Assembly (NCBI RefSeq): GCF_900141755.1
Contig: NZ_LT670844.1
Span: 3,286,001-3,350,000 of the forward strand
Reading direction: 5' to 3'
DNA: 64,000 bases
From: Bradyrhizobium lablabi
GTDB lineage: Bacteria; Pseudomonadota; Alphaproteobacteria; Rhizobiales; Xanthobacteraceae
Shown here in pieces: positions 53,137 through 61,932 of this stretch. A program made the position numbers and the translations under genes. The notes under the pieces are model-generated. The model did not search any database, was not told the origin of the DNA, and saw only the letters and a program-made list of their open reading frames with translations. Each line of letters opens with the position of its first letter. The first letter of the stretch is position 1.

Positions 53137-53332
53137 TACGTTGCGCCGCTTTCCTTAAATTGTTATCGCGAAGCCCTTCGCCGCGTGGGCTATTTTTCAT
53201 TGCTCGTTGCCAAAGATCATCGAGGGCTTTGGCCGACACCCTCGACATATCGGCGACTCGCTTGGCGTCCAGACCGGAGGTCGGCTTCGCCGGGTCTTCG
53301 CGGCGCGCCACTGTGTCCATTTCATGCATCAC
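53012..53332 (-). CDS. Hypothetical protein (106 aa)
   Basis: The 106-residue protein starts at an ATG with AAGGAG 7 bases upstream. The first 75 residues look coding and are basic and helical (AKALDDLWQRAMKNSPRGEG, LRDNNLRKAAQRIVKEIRAR). The last 30 residues overlap another coding-like frame, so the C-terminus may be out of its ancestral frame. No domain was recognised; a DNA-associated role is possible but unproven. Confidence 0.55.
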   Translation of the reverse strand: MMHEMDTVARREDPAKPTSGLDAKRVADMSRVSAKALDDLWQRAMKNSPRGEGLRDNNLRKAAQRIVKEIRARRNPISFDGTEFVGASHACCRGTHPGDRATDQPC

Positions 53333-53622
53333 TTTTCTCCTTCTTCCAGCGACGTGGTGCCTGCGGCCCTCGGTGGCCGACTTGCCGCCGCCGCCAGGCG
53401 GACCAGCGCGGCGGCGACGTCAGCGAGAAATAGAAATATGAGAGGTTGGCCACAATAACGGGAAGCCGACAATTCTGGCCAAAGCCACAGCACATATGGC
53501 CATGCAGGTGAACTCCAGGGCAGCGTGGTCGAGCGCGTGAATTCAGGTAGCCGCATAAGATTGTTCCGCCGAAGAATTACGGACCTGGTGATAGCTCGTG
53601 CCGCCCGGTCGGCGGTACGGCT

Positions 53623-53817
53623 TTAGAAATCGAACGTTGACCAGGGCTGATGCTGGGCGCGCCATTTCGGGCCGGGGCCACGCATGTAGTGCAGCTCGGG
53701 CCGGTAGCCGCTGAACAGGTCCTTCACCAGGCCGTGAACGACATTGGCGAAGCTGGAGGTCGAACCCGCTGTATCGCGAGCAGAACCTGACAACGTGTTT
53801 GCGTCTATGGTTCTCAT
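53623..53817 (-). CDS. Small hypothetical protein (64 aa)
   Basis: The 64-residue protein starts MRTIDANTLSGSARDTAGST and continues to a proline/tryptophan-rich end (MRGPGPKWRAQHQPWSTFDF). GAGGAG lies 7 bases before the ATG at 53817, which gives good translational support. No family is recognised. It stands alone between two gene-free stretches upstream of the cobalamin cluster. Confidence 0.55.
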   Translation of the reverse strand: MRTIDANTLSGSARDTAGSTSSFANVVHGLVKDLFSGYRPELHYMRGPGPKWRAQHQPWSTFDF

Positions 53818-54080
53818 TGATGAACTCCTCGCATTGTCTTGCCGCCCCGAACATCGGCGGTTACGACCCAAAGCGTAATCGTAGAGAGAAGGACCTGGCC
53901 ATTGAACGGAGGTTGATCGGTACGTTACATTTGGCTGAGAAGAGCATACCTAGGTTTAAGATCGGCCACCCGGTGCACACGTCGTGCGCACGCAGCCCTC
54001 TAAAACATTGAGAAAAATTGAACTCTCGCTCCAATCCATCATGAGCCTGTTTGGGAGGTGCTCAATTGCAATGTTGTCTG

Positions 54081-54737
54081 TCAGCGTTTGAATATCAGGC
54101 GCTCGGTGCTCAAACGTTCCTGCCAATTGTGGCGCTCGAGTTCGGGATCCGTGTGCTCCTCCACGGGCCGGCCAATACAGAGATAGGCAATCAACGTCCA
54201 GGTGTCGGGCACTTCAAGTATCCGACATACGTTCTCCGGTTCGAGGATCGAGATCCAGCCAAGCCCAAGTCCCTCGGCGCGCGCCGCAAGCCACAGCGTC
54301 TGGACTGCGCCAACAACCGAATATTGCAGGGTTTGCGGCATGGTTTGACGGCCGAGGCCACTGCCCGCCTTTGTTGCCTCATCGGCAAAGACAGCAAGGT
54401 GCACGGGGGCCGCTTCGAGTCCTTCAAGTTTTAGTCTTGCATATTGCGCGCGCTGTTCGCCGTCATAGTTTTCGAGCGCCTTCGCGTTGGCGCGGACAAA
54501 ACTCGACCTCACCGCTTCCCGGCATTGCGCGGTCTCGACAAGCACGAACCGCCAGGGCTGGCAATGTCCAACCGAGGGAGCGTGGCTCGCAAGTTCAAGC
54601 AACGACCGAATCAAGGCCGGATCGATGGGATCGCGGCGAAAACGTCGGACGTCGCGCCGCCACAGCACGAGATCGCGGAACGCTTGCCGAAACGCGGCAT
54701 CGAATTCCCGAGAAGATGGACCGGGCGTTTCGCTCAT
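54081..54737 (-). CDS. bluB: 5,6-dimethylbenzimidazole synthase
   Basis: The 218-residue nitroreductase-fold protein converts reduced FMN and O2 into 5,6-dimethylbenzimidazole, the lower ligand of cobalamin. BluB features are WRRDVRRFRRDPIDPALIRS, LASHAPSVGHCQPWRFVLVE and the late LGLGWISILEPENVCRILEV. Its start overlaps the cobB stop by 4 bp (ATGA), so it is translated as the last gene of the cobA-cobB-bluB unit. BluB is the O2-dependent route, consistent with an aerobic pathway. Confidence 0.93.
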   Translation of the reverse strand: MSETPGPSSREFDAAFRQAFRDLVLWRRDVRRFRRDPIDPALIRSLLELASHAPSVGHCQPWRFVLVETAQCREAVRSSFVRANAKALENYDGEQRAQYARLKLEGLEAAPVHLAVFADEATKAGSGLGRQTMPQTLQYSVVGAVQTLWLAARAEGLGLGWISILEPENVCRILEVPDTWTLIAYLCIGRPVEEHTDPELERHNWQERLSTERLIFKR

Positions 54738-56089
54738 AGGCCCACTCGGTCGATGACATGGAAAAACGTGCCGGTTATCGAGCCCTGTCGCACACCTTGT
54801 TCGGGCACTTCAGCGCCTGCAGCATCCCGGCAATCAACGAGCGGATCGCCGCTCGCCAAAACCGTGCTCGCATAGTGGAACTCGTGGCCAAGCACTTCCG
54901 TTCCCTCCGCACCCAGCGAACAGGCCACGCGAAGTCGCGCGCGTCGATAGCCCAGATGCAGCCTGCGGTTCGCAAAAGAGGTTTCGAGCCCGAGCAGACC
55001 GGTCATTTCGTGCTTGTTCCCGCCGGCGTCCTCGAGGCCGTGCCCCAACACCATGTAGCCACCACACTCGCCGTGGATCGGAATCGAGCGGTGGGCAAGC
55101 TTCTGGAGACCGCTTCTGAAACCATGAGCAGACGCGAGCACGCCGGCATGGAGTTCCGGATAACCACCGGGCAACCAGACGGAGTCGGCTGACGCATCGG
55201 GAGCCTCGTCGGCGAGCGGCGAGAACGGAATGATTTCCGCGCCCGCAAGCCGCCATTGCCGAACGAGATGCGGATAGATGAACGAAAATGCCCGGTCCTG
55301 CGCCAGCGCAATGCGCTGTCCGGGCGGGCGCAATCGGGATTGTGCTCGATCGGATTGGTCGTCGCGGATGGCCGTCGCAGCCTTCGCAGGCCGCGCAGAT
55401 TGCCTGATCGCATCGAGATCGATGGCAGCCCCAATAACATCGGCGAGAACGTCCAAACGTTCATCGATCGCCGGCAACTCCCGGGCCTGCACCAGACCGA
55501 GATGCCTCTCGGGCAGCGCGAGACGATCGTCGCGCAGGATCGCGCCGAAAACGCGCATCTTTAACCGGTCGAAGGCCGGCGCGAGCAGCGATAAATGCCG
55601 TTCGCTTGCCAGGCGATTGAGAATCACGCCCGCGATATCGACGTCGTTCCGATATCTTGCGCAACCGAGCGCCACGGCCGCCGCCGTCTCGGTCTGGCCG
55701 GTGACGTCGAGCAGGAGCACAACCGGCCACCCGAGCAGAGAAGCGAGGTCCGCGGTCGCGCCAGACCCGCACTGCCCTCGTGCCGCGGCACCGTCGAACA
55801 GTCCCATCACACCTTCAGCAATGCAGATATCCGCGCCTGCGGAGACTTTGGTCGCGAGGGTTGCAATCAGGTCCTCTCCCATCGCCCAGCTGTCGAGATT
55901 GTAACTCGGCCGGCCCGCGGCGATCTCGTGGAACGCCGGGTCGATATAGTCCGGACCGCATTTGAAGGGCTGCACGTGAGAGCCTCGGCGCCGAAGCGCA
56001 CGCAACAGCCCGAGCGTTATCGTTGTTTTCCCGGCACCCGAGCGTGGCGCCGCGATGATAAGGCCTGGCGGTCCGAGGTGAGGAATCAT
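54734..56089 (-). CDS. cobB: Cobyrinate/hydrogenobyrinate a,c-diamide synthase
   Basis: The 451-residue ATP- and glutamine-dependent amidase amidates the a and c side chains. The P-loop APRSGAGKTTITLGLLRAL is at residues 11-29, FKCGPDYIDPAFHE follows, and the glutamine amidotransferase domain has the nucleophile in HGECGGYMVLGHG. GTFFHV near the end is the histidine motif. The ATG at 56089 overlaps the cobA stop as ATGA; a longer upstream frame is only a shadow of cobA. Confidence 0.92.
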   Translation of the reverse strand: MIPHLGPPGLIIAAPRSGAGKTTITLGLLRALRRRGSHVQPFKCGPDYIDPAFHEIAAGRPSYNLDSWAMGEDLIATLATKVSAGADICIAEGVMGLFDGAAARGQCGSGATADLASLLGWPVVLLLDVTGQTETAAAVALGCARYRNDVDIAGVILNRLASERHLSLLAPAFDRLKMRVFGAILRDDRLALPERHLGLVQARELPAIDERLDVLADVIGAAIDLDAIRQSARPAKAATAIRDDQSDRAQSRLRPPGQRIALAQDRAFSFIYPHLVRQWRLAGAEIIPFSPLADEAPDASADSVWLPGGYPELHAGVLASAHGFRSGLQKLAHRSIPIHGECGGYMVLGHGLEDAGGNKHEMTGLLGLETSFANRRLHLGYRRARLRVACSLGAEGTEVLGHEFHYASTVLASGDPLVDCRDAAGAEVPEQGVRQGSITGTFFHVIDRVGL

Positions 56090-56880
56090 CGCCAGCCAAC
56101 CATATTGGCCAGAAGCTGTTGCCTCACTCCCGCGATGGCACCGACGATCACGACCGCCGGCGCGCTGACGCCTTGGGTCGCGGCGTCTGCGGCGGCCATC
56201 CCAACGGAGGTTTCGATGATGCGTTCCTGCGCCGTCGTCGAGGAACTGATGATCGCGGCGAGCGTATCGGGAGGCATGCCGCCGCGTTGAAACGCGGCCA
56301 TGATCTCGGACAAATTGGCCATCGGCATATAGACGATGATCGGCTGCCCGGTACGCGCCAACTTCTCCCACTCGGCTTGCGAGGTCCCGTCCGCCGCCCG
56401 GCTTCCCGCCACCAGGATGACGGCATGGTTGGTCTGGCGCATTGTCGCCGGAATACCGGCCAACGCCGCAGCCGCAAGCCCCGATGTAATGCCGGGAATG
56501 ATCCTGAAGCGAAGCCCGGCCCGCGTCAGCGCCAACGCTTCCTCTCCGCCGCGCCCGAACACAAAGGGGTCGCCGCCTTTCAGGCGCAGAACGCGTCGCC
56601 CCATCCTGGCGCGTTCGATCAGAAGTTCGTTAATGTCGGCCTGTTGAGCCGAGGGCCTGCCGCCGCGCTTGCCTGCAAAGATCAGCTTTGCTTCCTTGTC
56701 CGCCAATCTCAGGATACGTGGATCGACGAGGGCATCGTGAACGACGTCGTCGGCCACCTGCAACGCGTGTAGCGCATGCAATGTCAAAAGCCCGGGATCG
56801 CCTGGACCCGCACCGGCAAGCCAGACTTCGCCTGGCGCGAACTCCGGGAAATTGGGGAGGCTATCGGTGAGCGGCTTCAT
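56086..56880 (-). CDS. cobA: Uroporphyrinogen-III C-methyltransferase
   Basis: The 264-residue SUMT methylates uroporphyrinogen III at C2 and C7 to precorrin-2, the entry step for corrin. The glycine loop AGAGPGDPGLLTLHALHAL is at the N-terminus, RLKGGDPFVFGRGGEEAL is the SAM motif, and GITSGLAAAALAGIP follows. It is a stand-alone CobA, without the CysG oxidase/chelatase part. The ATG at 56880 is 44 bp from the divergent cbiD start, so the promoter is very short. Confidence 0.92.
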   Translation of the reverse strand: MKPLTDSLPNFPEFAPGEVWLAGAGPGDPGLLTLHALHALQVADDVVHDALVDPRILRLADKEAKLIFAGKRGGRPSAQQADINELLIERARMGRRVLRLKGGDPFVFGRGGEEALALTRAGLRFRIIPGITSGLAAAALAGIPATMRQTNHAVILVAGSRAADGTSQAEWEKLARTGQPIIVYMPMANLSEIMAAFQRGGMPPDTLAAIISSSTTAQERIIETSVGMAAADAATQGVSAPAVVIVGAIAGVRQQLLANMVGWR

Positions 56881-56924
56881 GGGGAAATCGTGATAGGTTT
56901 CGGTGCGCGGAATCGGAGCGGAAT

Positions 56925-58031
56925 GTGAGCGACGCCGAAGATAGCAATGAGACAAGACCGGGTCAGCCGCTCAAGCGCGGCTGGACCACCGGCACCTGCG
57001 CAACGGCCGCTACACGAGCTGCCTATGAGGCGCTCGTCACCGGCGAATGCCCGGATCCCGTCGAAGTGCAGCTGCCGAATGGCACGCGCGTCAGCTTTGC
57101 GGTAGCTGTTTTCGAAGCATCCGACGGCGGCGCGACCGCAGGGATCGTCAAAGACGCTGGCGACGACCCCGATGTGACCCATGGCGCCGTGATCAAGGCG
57201 ACGGTGCGAGCGGGTACGCCCGGTTCCGGCGTTATCTTTGTTGCGGGCGAAGGCGTGGGAACGGTGACAAAACCCGGCCTGCCGGTCCGTCCCGGCGAGC
57301 CCGCCATCAATCCGGTTCCACGCGAGATGATGCGAAGCGCCGTTCGCGAAGTGATGGAACGGTTTGGGACATCCGGCGACGTCATGGTCGAACTCTCGGT
57401 CCCCGGCGGCGAAGCGCTCGCCGCCAAGACGCTCAATGCGCGTCTCGGTATTGTTGGCGGACTTTCGATCCTCGGCACCACCGGGATTGTCGTTCCCTAT
57501 TCCTGTGCGGCCTGGATCCACTCCATTCACCGCGGTATCGACGTGGCGCGCGCCAGCGGTCTCAAACACATCGCCGGCTCCACGGGATCGACTTCGGAGA
57601 TGGCCGTTCAGAAGCTGCACGGCCTCTCCGAAACCGCGCTCATCGACATGGGCGACTTCGTCGGCGGCATGCTGAAATATGCGAAACGACACCCGATCCC
57701 GCGCATCACCATCGCCGGCGGCTTTGCCAAAATGACAAAACTCGGACAAGGGCTGCTCGATCTTCATTCCAAATCCGGCAGCGTCGACCTTATCTGGCTT
57801 TCCGAACTTTTGCGGGAAGCGGACGCGCCCGCCGACCTCGTAGAACTTTGCAAGGACGCCAATACGGCGTTGCTGGTTCTGCGGGAGGCCGAAATGCGCG
57901 GCATACCGATTGGCGAATTCGTCGCCAGGGCTGCGTGGAAAACGGCGGCGCAGGTGCTCGATGGATCGCAGATCGCCGTCGACATGGCGGTGTTCGACCG
58001 CGAAGGTAAAATCGTCGGGCGCTGGGGATAG
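56925..58031 (+). CDS. cbiD: Cobalt-precorrin-5B (C1)-methyltransferase
   Basis: The 368-residue protein starts at a GTG and has the CbiD signature LKRGWTTGTCATAATRAAYE, followed by VKDAGDDPDVTHGAVI and GGFAKMTKLGQGLLDLHS. CbiD performs the C1 methylation in the anaerobic pathway. It is on the plus strand between cobA and cobM, facing cobM with 8 bp between stops. Its presence together with the O2-dependent CobG and without a visible cobF suggests a hybrid pathway. Confidence 0.93.
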   Translation: MSDAEDSNETRPGQPLKRGWTTGTCATAATRAAYEALVTGECPDPVEVQLPNGTRVSFAVAVFEASDGGATAGIVKDAGDDPDVTHGAVIKATVRAGTPGSGVIFVAGEGVGTVTKPGLPVRPGEPAINPVPREMMRSAVREVMERFGTSGDVMVELSVPGGEALAAKTLNARLGIVGGLSILGTTGIVVPYSCAAWIHSIHRGIDVARASGLKHIAGSTGSTSEMAVQKLHGLSETALIDMGDFVGGMLKYAKRHPIPRITIAGGFAKMTKLGQGLLDLHSKSGSVDLIWLSELLREADAPADLVELCKDANTALLVLREAEMRGIPIGEFVARAAWKTAAQVLDGSQIAVDMAVFDREGKIVGRWG

Positions 58032-58039
58032 GTTTTCGA

Positions 58040-58801
58040 TCATACGCCGCCTCCCCGGAACCGTCGGCGGTATCCGCTATCGTAAAGGGCACTGTCGCGG
58101 AAATCACGCGCCGCCAGCACGTCGCCGACGATGATGAGCGCCGTACGCTCGATACTTGTCTTTTTGACCTCCGCCACGATGGTGCCGAGCGTCGCCCGTA
58201 TAATCTGCTCGTCAGGCCAGCTTGCGCGGAACACGACCGCAGCCGGGCAATCCCCGCCATAAGCGGGCACCAGTTCCGCGACGGTTTTTTCGATCGCGTG
58301 AATGGAGAGATGTATCGCAAGTGTCGCACGCGTTGCGGCGAAGGCGGAAAGCGTCTCGGTTGCGGGCATCGCCGAAGCGCGTCCCGGCGTGCGCGTCAGC
58401 ACGACCGATTGCGCCACTTCAGGCAATGTCAATTCCCTGGCCAGCGCGGCTGCGGCGGCTGCAAAGGCGGGAACGCCGGGGGTGATCGTGTAGGGGATAT
58501 TGAGGGCCTCAAGGCGCCGTAACTGTTCGCCGAGCGCGCTCCAGATTGACAGATCCCCGGAATGCAGGCGTGCAACATCCTCGCCGCGCTCCGTGGCTTT
58601 CGCTATCTCCGCGACAATCTCGTCGAGCGACATCGGCGCTGAATCAATGATGCGCGCTCCCGCCGGGCAATAGCCAAGCAAAGCTTTCGGCACCAGCGAA
58701 CCGGCATAGAGGCAGACCGGGCAATTGGTGATGAGATCGCGCCCCCGCACGGTGATGAGGTCCGCTGCTCCGGGTCCCGCCCCGATGAAATGAACGGTCA
58801 T
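58040..58801 (-). CDS. cobM: Precorrin-4 C11-methyltransferase
   Basis: The 253-residue SAM-dependent methyltransferase has the N-terminal [33 protein letters not shown] and [20 protein letters not shown] motifs, typical of CobM/Cbi[21 protein letters not shown] is the middle loop. It methylates C11 of precorrin-4. Its start overlaps the cobE stop by 4 bp, so cobL-cobE-cobM is a translationally coupled run. Confidence 0.92.
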   Translation of the reverse strand: MTVHFIGAGPGAADLITVRGRDLITNCPVCLYAGSLVPKALLGYCPAGARIIDSAPMSLDEIVAEIAKATERGEDVARLHSGDLSIWSALGEQLRRLEALNIPYTITPGVPAFAAAAAALARELTLPEVAQSVVLTRTPGRASAMPATETLSAFAATRATLAIHLSIHAIEKTVAELVPAYGGDCPAAVVFRASWPDEQIIRATLGTIVAEVKKTSIERTALIIVGDVLAARDFRDSALYDSGYRRRFRGGGV

Positions 58802-59181
58802 GAGCCCTCACTGATGGCGATGGCACAGGTTACCTTGTCAGTCGCGACTCGTGCGCCGAGAAGCCGGGCGTTGCGGCCCGCCGCGACCAGGGCTGACGCC
58901 TCCGCGATCGACGGCACACCCTTGAGCGCCTGAACCCGCGGCGAGCGTGTAACGATTTTGTCGGCAACCCGATCTAGATCGGCGAGCGAACACCGGATGA
59001 GAGGAACCGCGAGAGATCGAGCGGCGTCTGCAATCCCACACTCTTCTGCCTTCGACGCTTCGGTCGCGATCGCGTCGAGGTTTTCGCGGGCAATGCCAAG
59101 CGTAGCAAGAACTGAGTGAACCAAGCTCACAATATCTTCGGACAGCGTCCCGCGCTTGCATCCGATGCCGACGACGATCAT
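58798..59181 (-). CDS. cobE: Cobalamin biosynthesis protein CobE (CbiG C-terminal-like)
   Basis: The 127-residue protein starts [20 protein letters not shown] and has [20 protein letters not shown] and [20 protein letters not shown], as in CobE and the C-terminal domain of CbiG. The ATG at 59181 forms an ATGA overlap with the cobL stop; the longer upstream frame is a shadow of cobL. CbiG opens a lactone and loses acetaldehyde in the anaerobic route, and CobE is the related small protein of the aerobic route with an unsettled function. Confidence 0.85.
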   Translation of the reverse strand: MIVVGIGCKRGTLSEDIVSLVHSVLATLGIARENLDAIATEASKAEECGIADAARSLAVPLIRCSLADLDRVADKIVTRSPRVQALKGVPSIAEASALVAAGRNARLLGARVATDKVTCAIAISEGS

Positions 59182-60413
59182 GGCTTCCTCACCCGCCATT
59201 GCGTCACCGGCATCGAGGGACGCCAGCCAAACATGGTGCCGACTTTGTCCGCGCGCGCGACCTGCAGCCGAGCGAGATCGCCGCCGAAACGCTGGAAATA
59301 ATCGGCGAGCCGCGCTTCCGTCTCGAGCGACACCGCATTGGCAACGAGCCGACCGCCGGGTTTCAGCGCCGCCCAAACCGCTTCGAATACGCCTTCATCC
59401 ATCATGCCGCCGCCGACAAACACAGCATCCGGTCGAGCAAGCCCCGCCAGCGCCTCCGGCGCGCGGCCTTGCACGATCCTGAGCTCGGGCACGCCGAGCG
59501 CCGCGGCATTGCGGGCGGCGCGATCCGCGCGGTCGTTACGCGCCTCGACACCGATCGCGCCTAGGGAGGGATGCCGCAGCAGCCACTCGATCGCGATCGA
59601 CCCGGCGCCAAGCCCGACATCCCACAGCAGTTCGCCGTGCCGTGGCTCGAGCGACGAAAGCGTTACGGCACGAATTTCCCGTTTTGTCAGTTGGCCATCG
59701 TTCTCGAACAACGCGTCGTCGAGGCCGGACGCGAGGGCGATGATCGCGGCCTCCGGTTCCGCGATCACCTCGATCGCGATCGTATTGAGCGGAATAATCT
59801 CCTCAATATCGAAATTCGCTGCCCTGGCGCGGCGTATCCGCTCGCGCGGACCGCCCATCGCCTCGAGCACGGTGATACGCGATTGCCCCATGCGATGCGC
59901 GTCGAGAAGCTTGGCGAGTTTTGCCGGCGTCGTGTCGTCCCAGGAAAGCACCAAGATGCGCGCGCCGGGTTGCAAATGCCGGATGATGCCTTGCAGCGCG
60001 CGGCCATGCAGCGTGACGGGTGCAACGTCCTGCAGCGACCATCCCATCCTCGCCGCGGCGAGGCTGAAAGCCGAGGGTTGCGGCAGGCAAACGATTTCTT
60101 CGGCCGGGACAAACTCCGTGAGCTGCTTGCCGACGCCGAAATGAAAGGGGTCGCCGCTCGCGAGAACGGCAACCGCGCGCCCGCGGTGCCGCTTGACCTC
60201 GCTAAACGCGTCGCTCATGGGACTGGGCCACGCCAGACGCCGCCCGCGGATCAGATCGCCCGCGAGTTCCAGATGGCGCGCACCGCCGACGACCAGTTCC
60301 GCCGATGTAATCAGCCGCCGGGCAACCGCGGACAGCCCTTCCACGCCATCCTCGCCGATGCCGACGATGGACAGCCAGCGCTGCACGTTGCAGGTTGCGG
60401 GCTCAGCGTTCAT
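59178..60413 (-). CDS. cobL: Precorrin-6Y C5,15-methyltransferase (decarboxylating), CbiE-CbiT fusion
   Basis: The 411-residue fused enzyme has an N-terminal CbiE-like methyltransferase domain (LSIVGIGEDGVEGLSAVARR, VLASGDPFHFGVGK) and a C-terminal CbiT-like SAM domain (ELLWDVGLGAGSIAIEWLLR, PDAVFVGGGMM). It methylates C5 and C15 and decarboxylates the C12 side chain. Its ATG lies only 14 bp from the divergent cobK ATG, so the two promoters must lie inside the opposite coding regions. Confidence 0.93.
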   Translation of the reverse strand: MNAEPATCNVQRWLSIVGIGEDGVEGLSAVARRLITSAELVVGGARHLELAGDLIRGRRLAWPSPMSDAFSEVKRHRGRAVAVLASGDPFHFGVGKQLTEFVPAEEIVCLPQPSAFSLAAARMGWSLQDVAPVTLHGRALQGIIRHLQPGARILVLSWDDTTPAKLAKLLDAHRMGQSRITVLEAMGGPRERIRRARAANFDIEEIIPLNTIAIEVIAEPEAAIIALASGLDDALFENDGQLTKREIRAVTLSSLEPRHGELLWDVGLGAGSIAIEWLLRHPSLGAIGVEARNDRADRAARNAAALGVPELRIVQGRAPEALAGLARPDAVFVGGGMMDEGVFEAVWAALKPGGRLVANAVSLETEARLADYFQRFGGDLARLQVARADKVGTMFGWRPSMPVTQWRVRKP

Positions 60414-60427
60414 GGAGATGGCCCCCG

Positions 60428-61201
60428 ATGCGCGTTCTCATCCTTGGAGGTACCACGGAGGCCTCGGATCTGACGCGCCTGCTGGCGGCGGACTCCCGCT
60501 TTGACGCGACGATTTCGCTTGCCGGGCGTACCGCAAACCCGAAGGCGCAGCCCGTGCGAACGCGGATCGGCGGCTTTGGCGGCGCTGACGGTCTCGTTGC
60601 CTGGCTGAAGCAGGACGCAACGCAAGCGGTCGTTGATGCGACGCATCCCTACGCCGATCAAATCTCCACCAACGCGGTCGAGGCTTGCGCACGACTTGCG
60701 ATCCCACTCGCCTCGATCGTGCGCCCTGCCTGGGAGCTCCGGCCGGGCGACACATGGATTCCCGTCGCAAGTGCCGAAGCTGCCGCTGACGCGCTGGGAC
60801 CAGAACCTCGCCGTGTGTTTCTTACGCTTGGCCGCCTCGAGCTTGGCGCTTTCGCAACCGCGCCCCATCATCACTATATCGCGCGCACGATCGATCCGCC
60901 CAACGATGTCCCGCTGCCGCCCGATATCCGGCTGTTTTCCGGACGCGGTCCCTTCGACTGCGAATCTGAAACGACGCTGCTCGCACGCGAGAAGATCGAT
61001 GTGCTGGTCTCCAAGAATTCGGGCGGGGCGGCGACCTACGCGAAGATCGAAGCGGCGCGCCGTCTTGGTATTCCGCTTGTGATGATTGCGCGTCCGAACA
61101 AGCCGCGCGGACATGGCGTCGAAAGCGCGGAGGCGGCCGTCATCTGGCTTGAACATCAGCGCACTCATCGCACCACCTCATGTTCGGCACGCGGCGTATA
61201 G
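60428..61201 (+). CDS. cobK: Precorrin-6A reductase
   Basis: The 257-residue reductase has the NADPH loop MRVLILGGTTEASDLTRLLA, DATHPYADQISTNAVEAC and FLTLGRLELGAFA, the characteristic CobK/CbiJ sequence. It reduces precorrin-6A to precorrin-6B. The ATG at 60428 is chosen as the start of the nucleotide-binding strand. It is on the opposite strand to its neighbours: divergent from cobL and convergent with cobJ, with a 37-bp overlap of 3' ends. Confidence 0.92.
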   Translation: MRVLILGGTTEASDLTRLLAADSRFDATISLAGRTANPKAQPVRTRIGGFGGADGLVAWLKQDATQAVVDATHPYADQISTNAVEACARLAIPLASIVRPAWELRPGDTWIPVASAEAAADALGPEPRRVFLTLGRLELGAFATAPHHHYIARTIDPPNDVPLPPDIRLFSGRGPFDCESETTLLAREKIDVLVSKNSGGAATYAKIEAARRLGIPLVMIARPNKPRGHGVESAEAAVIWLEHQRTHRTTSCSARGV

Positions 61202-61932
61202 ACAAAGGGCCTGCGTCCGTTTCGTGAGACCAGCCGTGTCGCCGCCGCGCCAATGATGACGAGCGTACGCATATCGGCAAGGGCTGGATCTGCCTCGCCC
61301 AACTCTGTCATGACAACGCGCGCTTCGGGTGTCGCAGCATTTCTGACAAAGAGCACGACGGTCTGAGGCGATTTTTTCGTTCTCAGCAAATTGAACGCGC
61401 GGCCAAGCTGATTTGGCCTCGCCCGGGAAGCAGGGTTATAAAGCGCAATGACAAAATCGCCGTCCGCCGCGGCGTGTAAGCGTCGTTCGATCGTCTCCCA
61501 TGACTTCAGATTGTCTGACAACGATATCGCGCAAAAATCCGCGCCGAGCGGTGCGCCAACTTCGGCGGCTGCCGCAAGCATGGCCGTTATCCCGGGCTCG
61601 ATGCGAATATCGAGCTCCCGCCAGGCGGGATCGCCGGCTTCTATGGCTTCGAACACCGCCGCAGCCATTGCGAACACGCCGGGATCACCACCCGAAACGA
61701 CGGCGACCTCTCTGCCTTCGATGGCGAGTGTGAGCGCGTGGCGTGCCCGGTCGATCTCGACACGATTGCCTGAAACATGACGGCGCCCGCTGGCGATGGT
61801 TTTTGGAATCCGATCGAGATAGGTTTCGTATCCGACGAGATCCGTCGCGGCAGAAAGCGCTTTCGTGGCCGCGGGCGTCAAGAGGTCCATCGAGCCTGGC
61901 CCAAGACCGACGACAACCAGCGAGCCGCTCAC
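61165..61932 (-). CDS. cobJ: Precorrin-3B C17-methyltransferase
   Basis: The 255-residue ring-contracting methyltransferase has LVVVGLGPGSMDLLTPAATK, VVSGGDPGVFAMAAAVFEAI and FVIALYNPASRARPNQLGRA, typical of CobJ/CbiH. It methylates C17 and contracts the ring of precorrin-3B made by CobG. It overlaps cobI by 4 bp upstream and the convergent cobK at the 3' end. Confidence 0.93.
   Translation of the reverse strand: MSGSLVVVGLGPGSMDLLTPAATKALSAATDLVGYETYLDRIPKTIASGRRHVSGNRVEIDRARHALTLAIEGREVAVVSGGDPGVFAMAAAVFEAIEAGDPAWRELDIRIEPGITAMLAAAAEVGAPLGADFCAISLSDNLKSWETIERRLHAAADGDFVIALYNPASRARPNQLGRAFNLLRTKKSPQTVVLFVRNAATPEARVVMTELGEADPALADMRTLVIIGAAATRLVSRNGRRPFVYTPRAEHEVVR

Noticed and set aside
54000..54080. 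Cobalamin riboswitch upstream of the cob genes
   Set aside because: No B12-box-like sequence was found in the visible gaps; any riboswitch would lie upstream of cobG beyond the window.
54734..56371. Longer version of cobB starting at 56371
   Set aside because: The first 94 residues are an out-of-frame shadow of cobA; the ATGA overlap at 56086-56089 gives the natural start.
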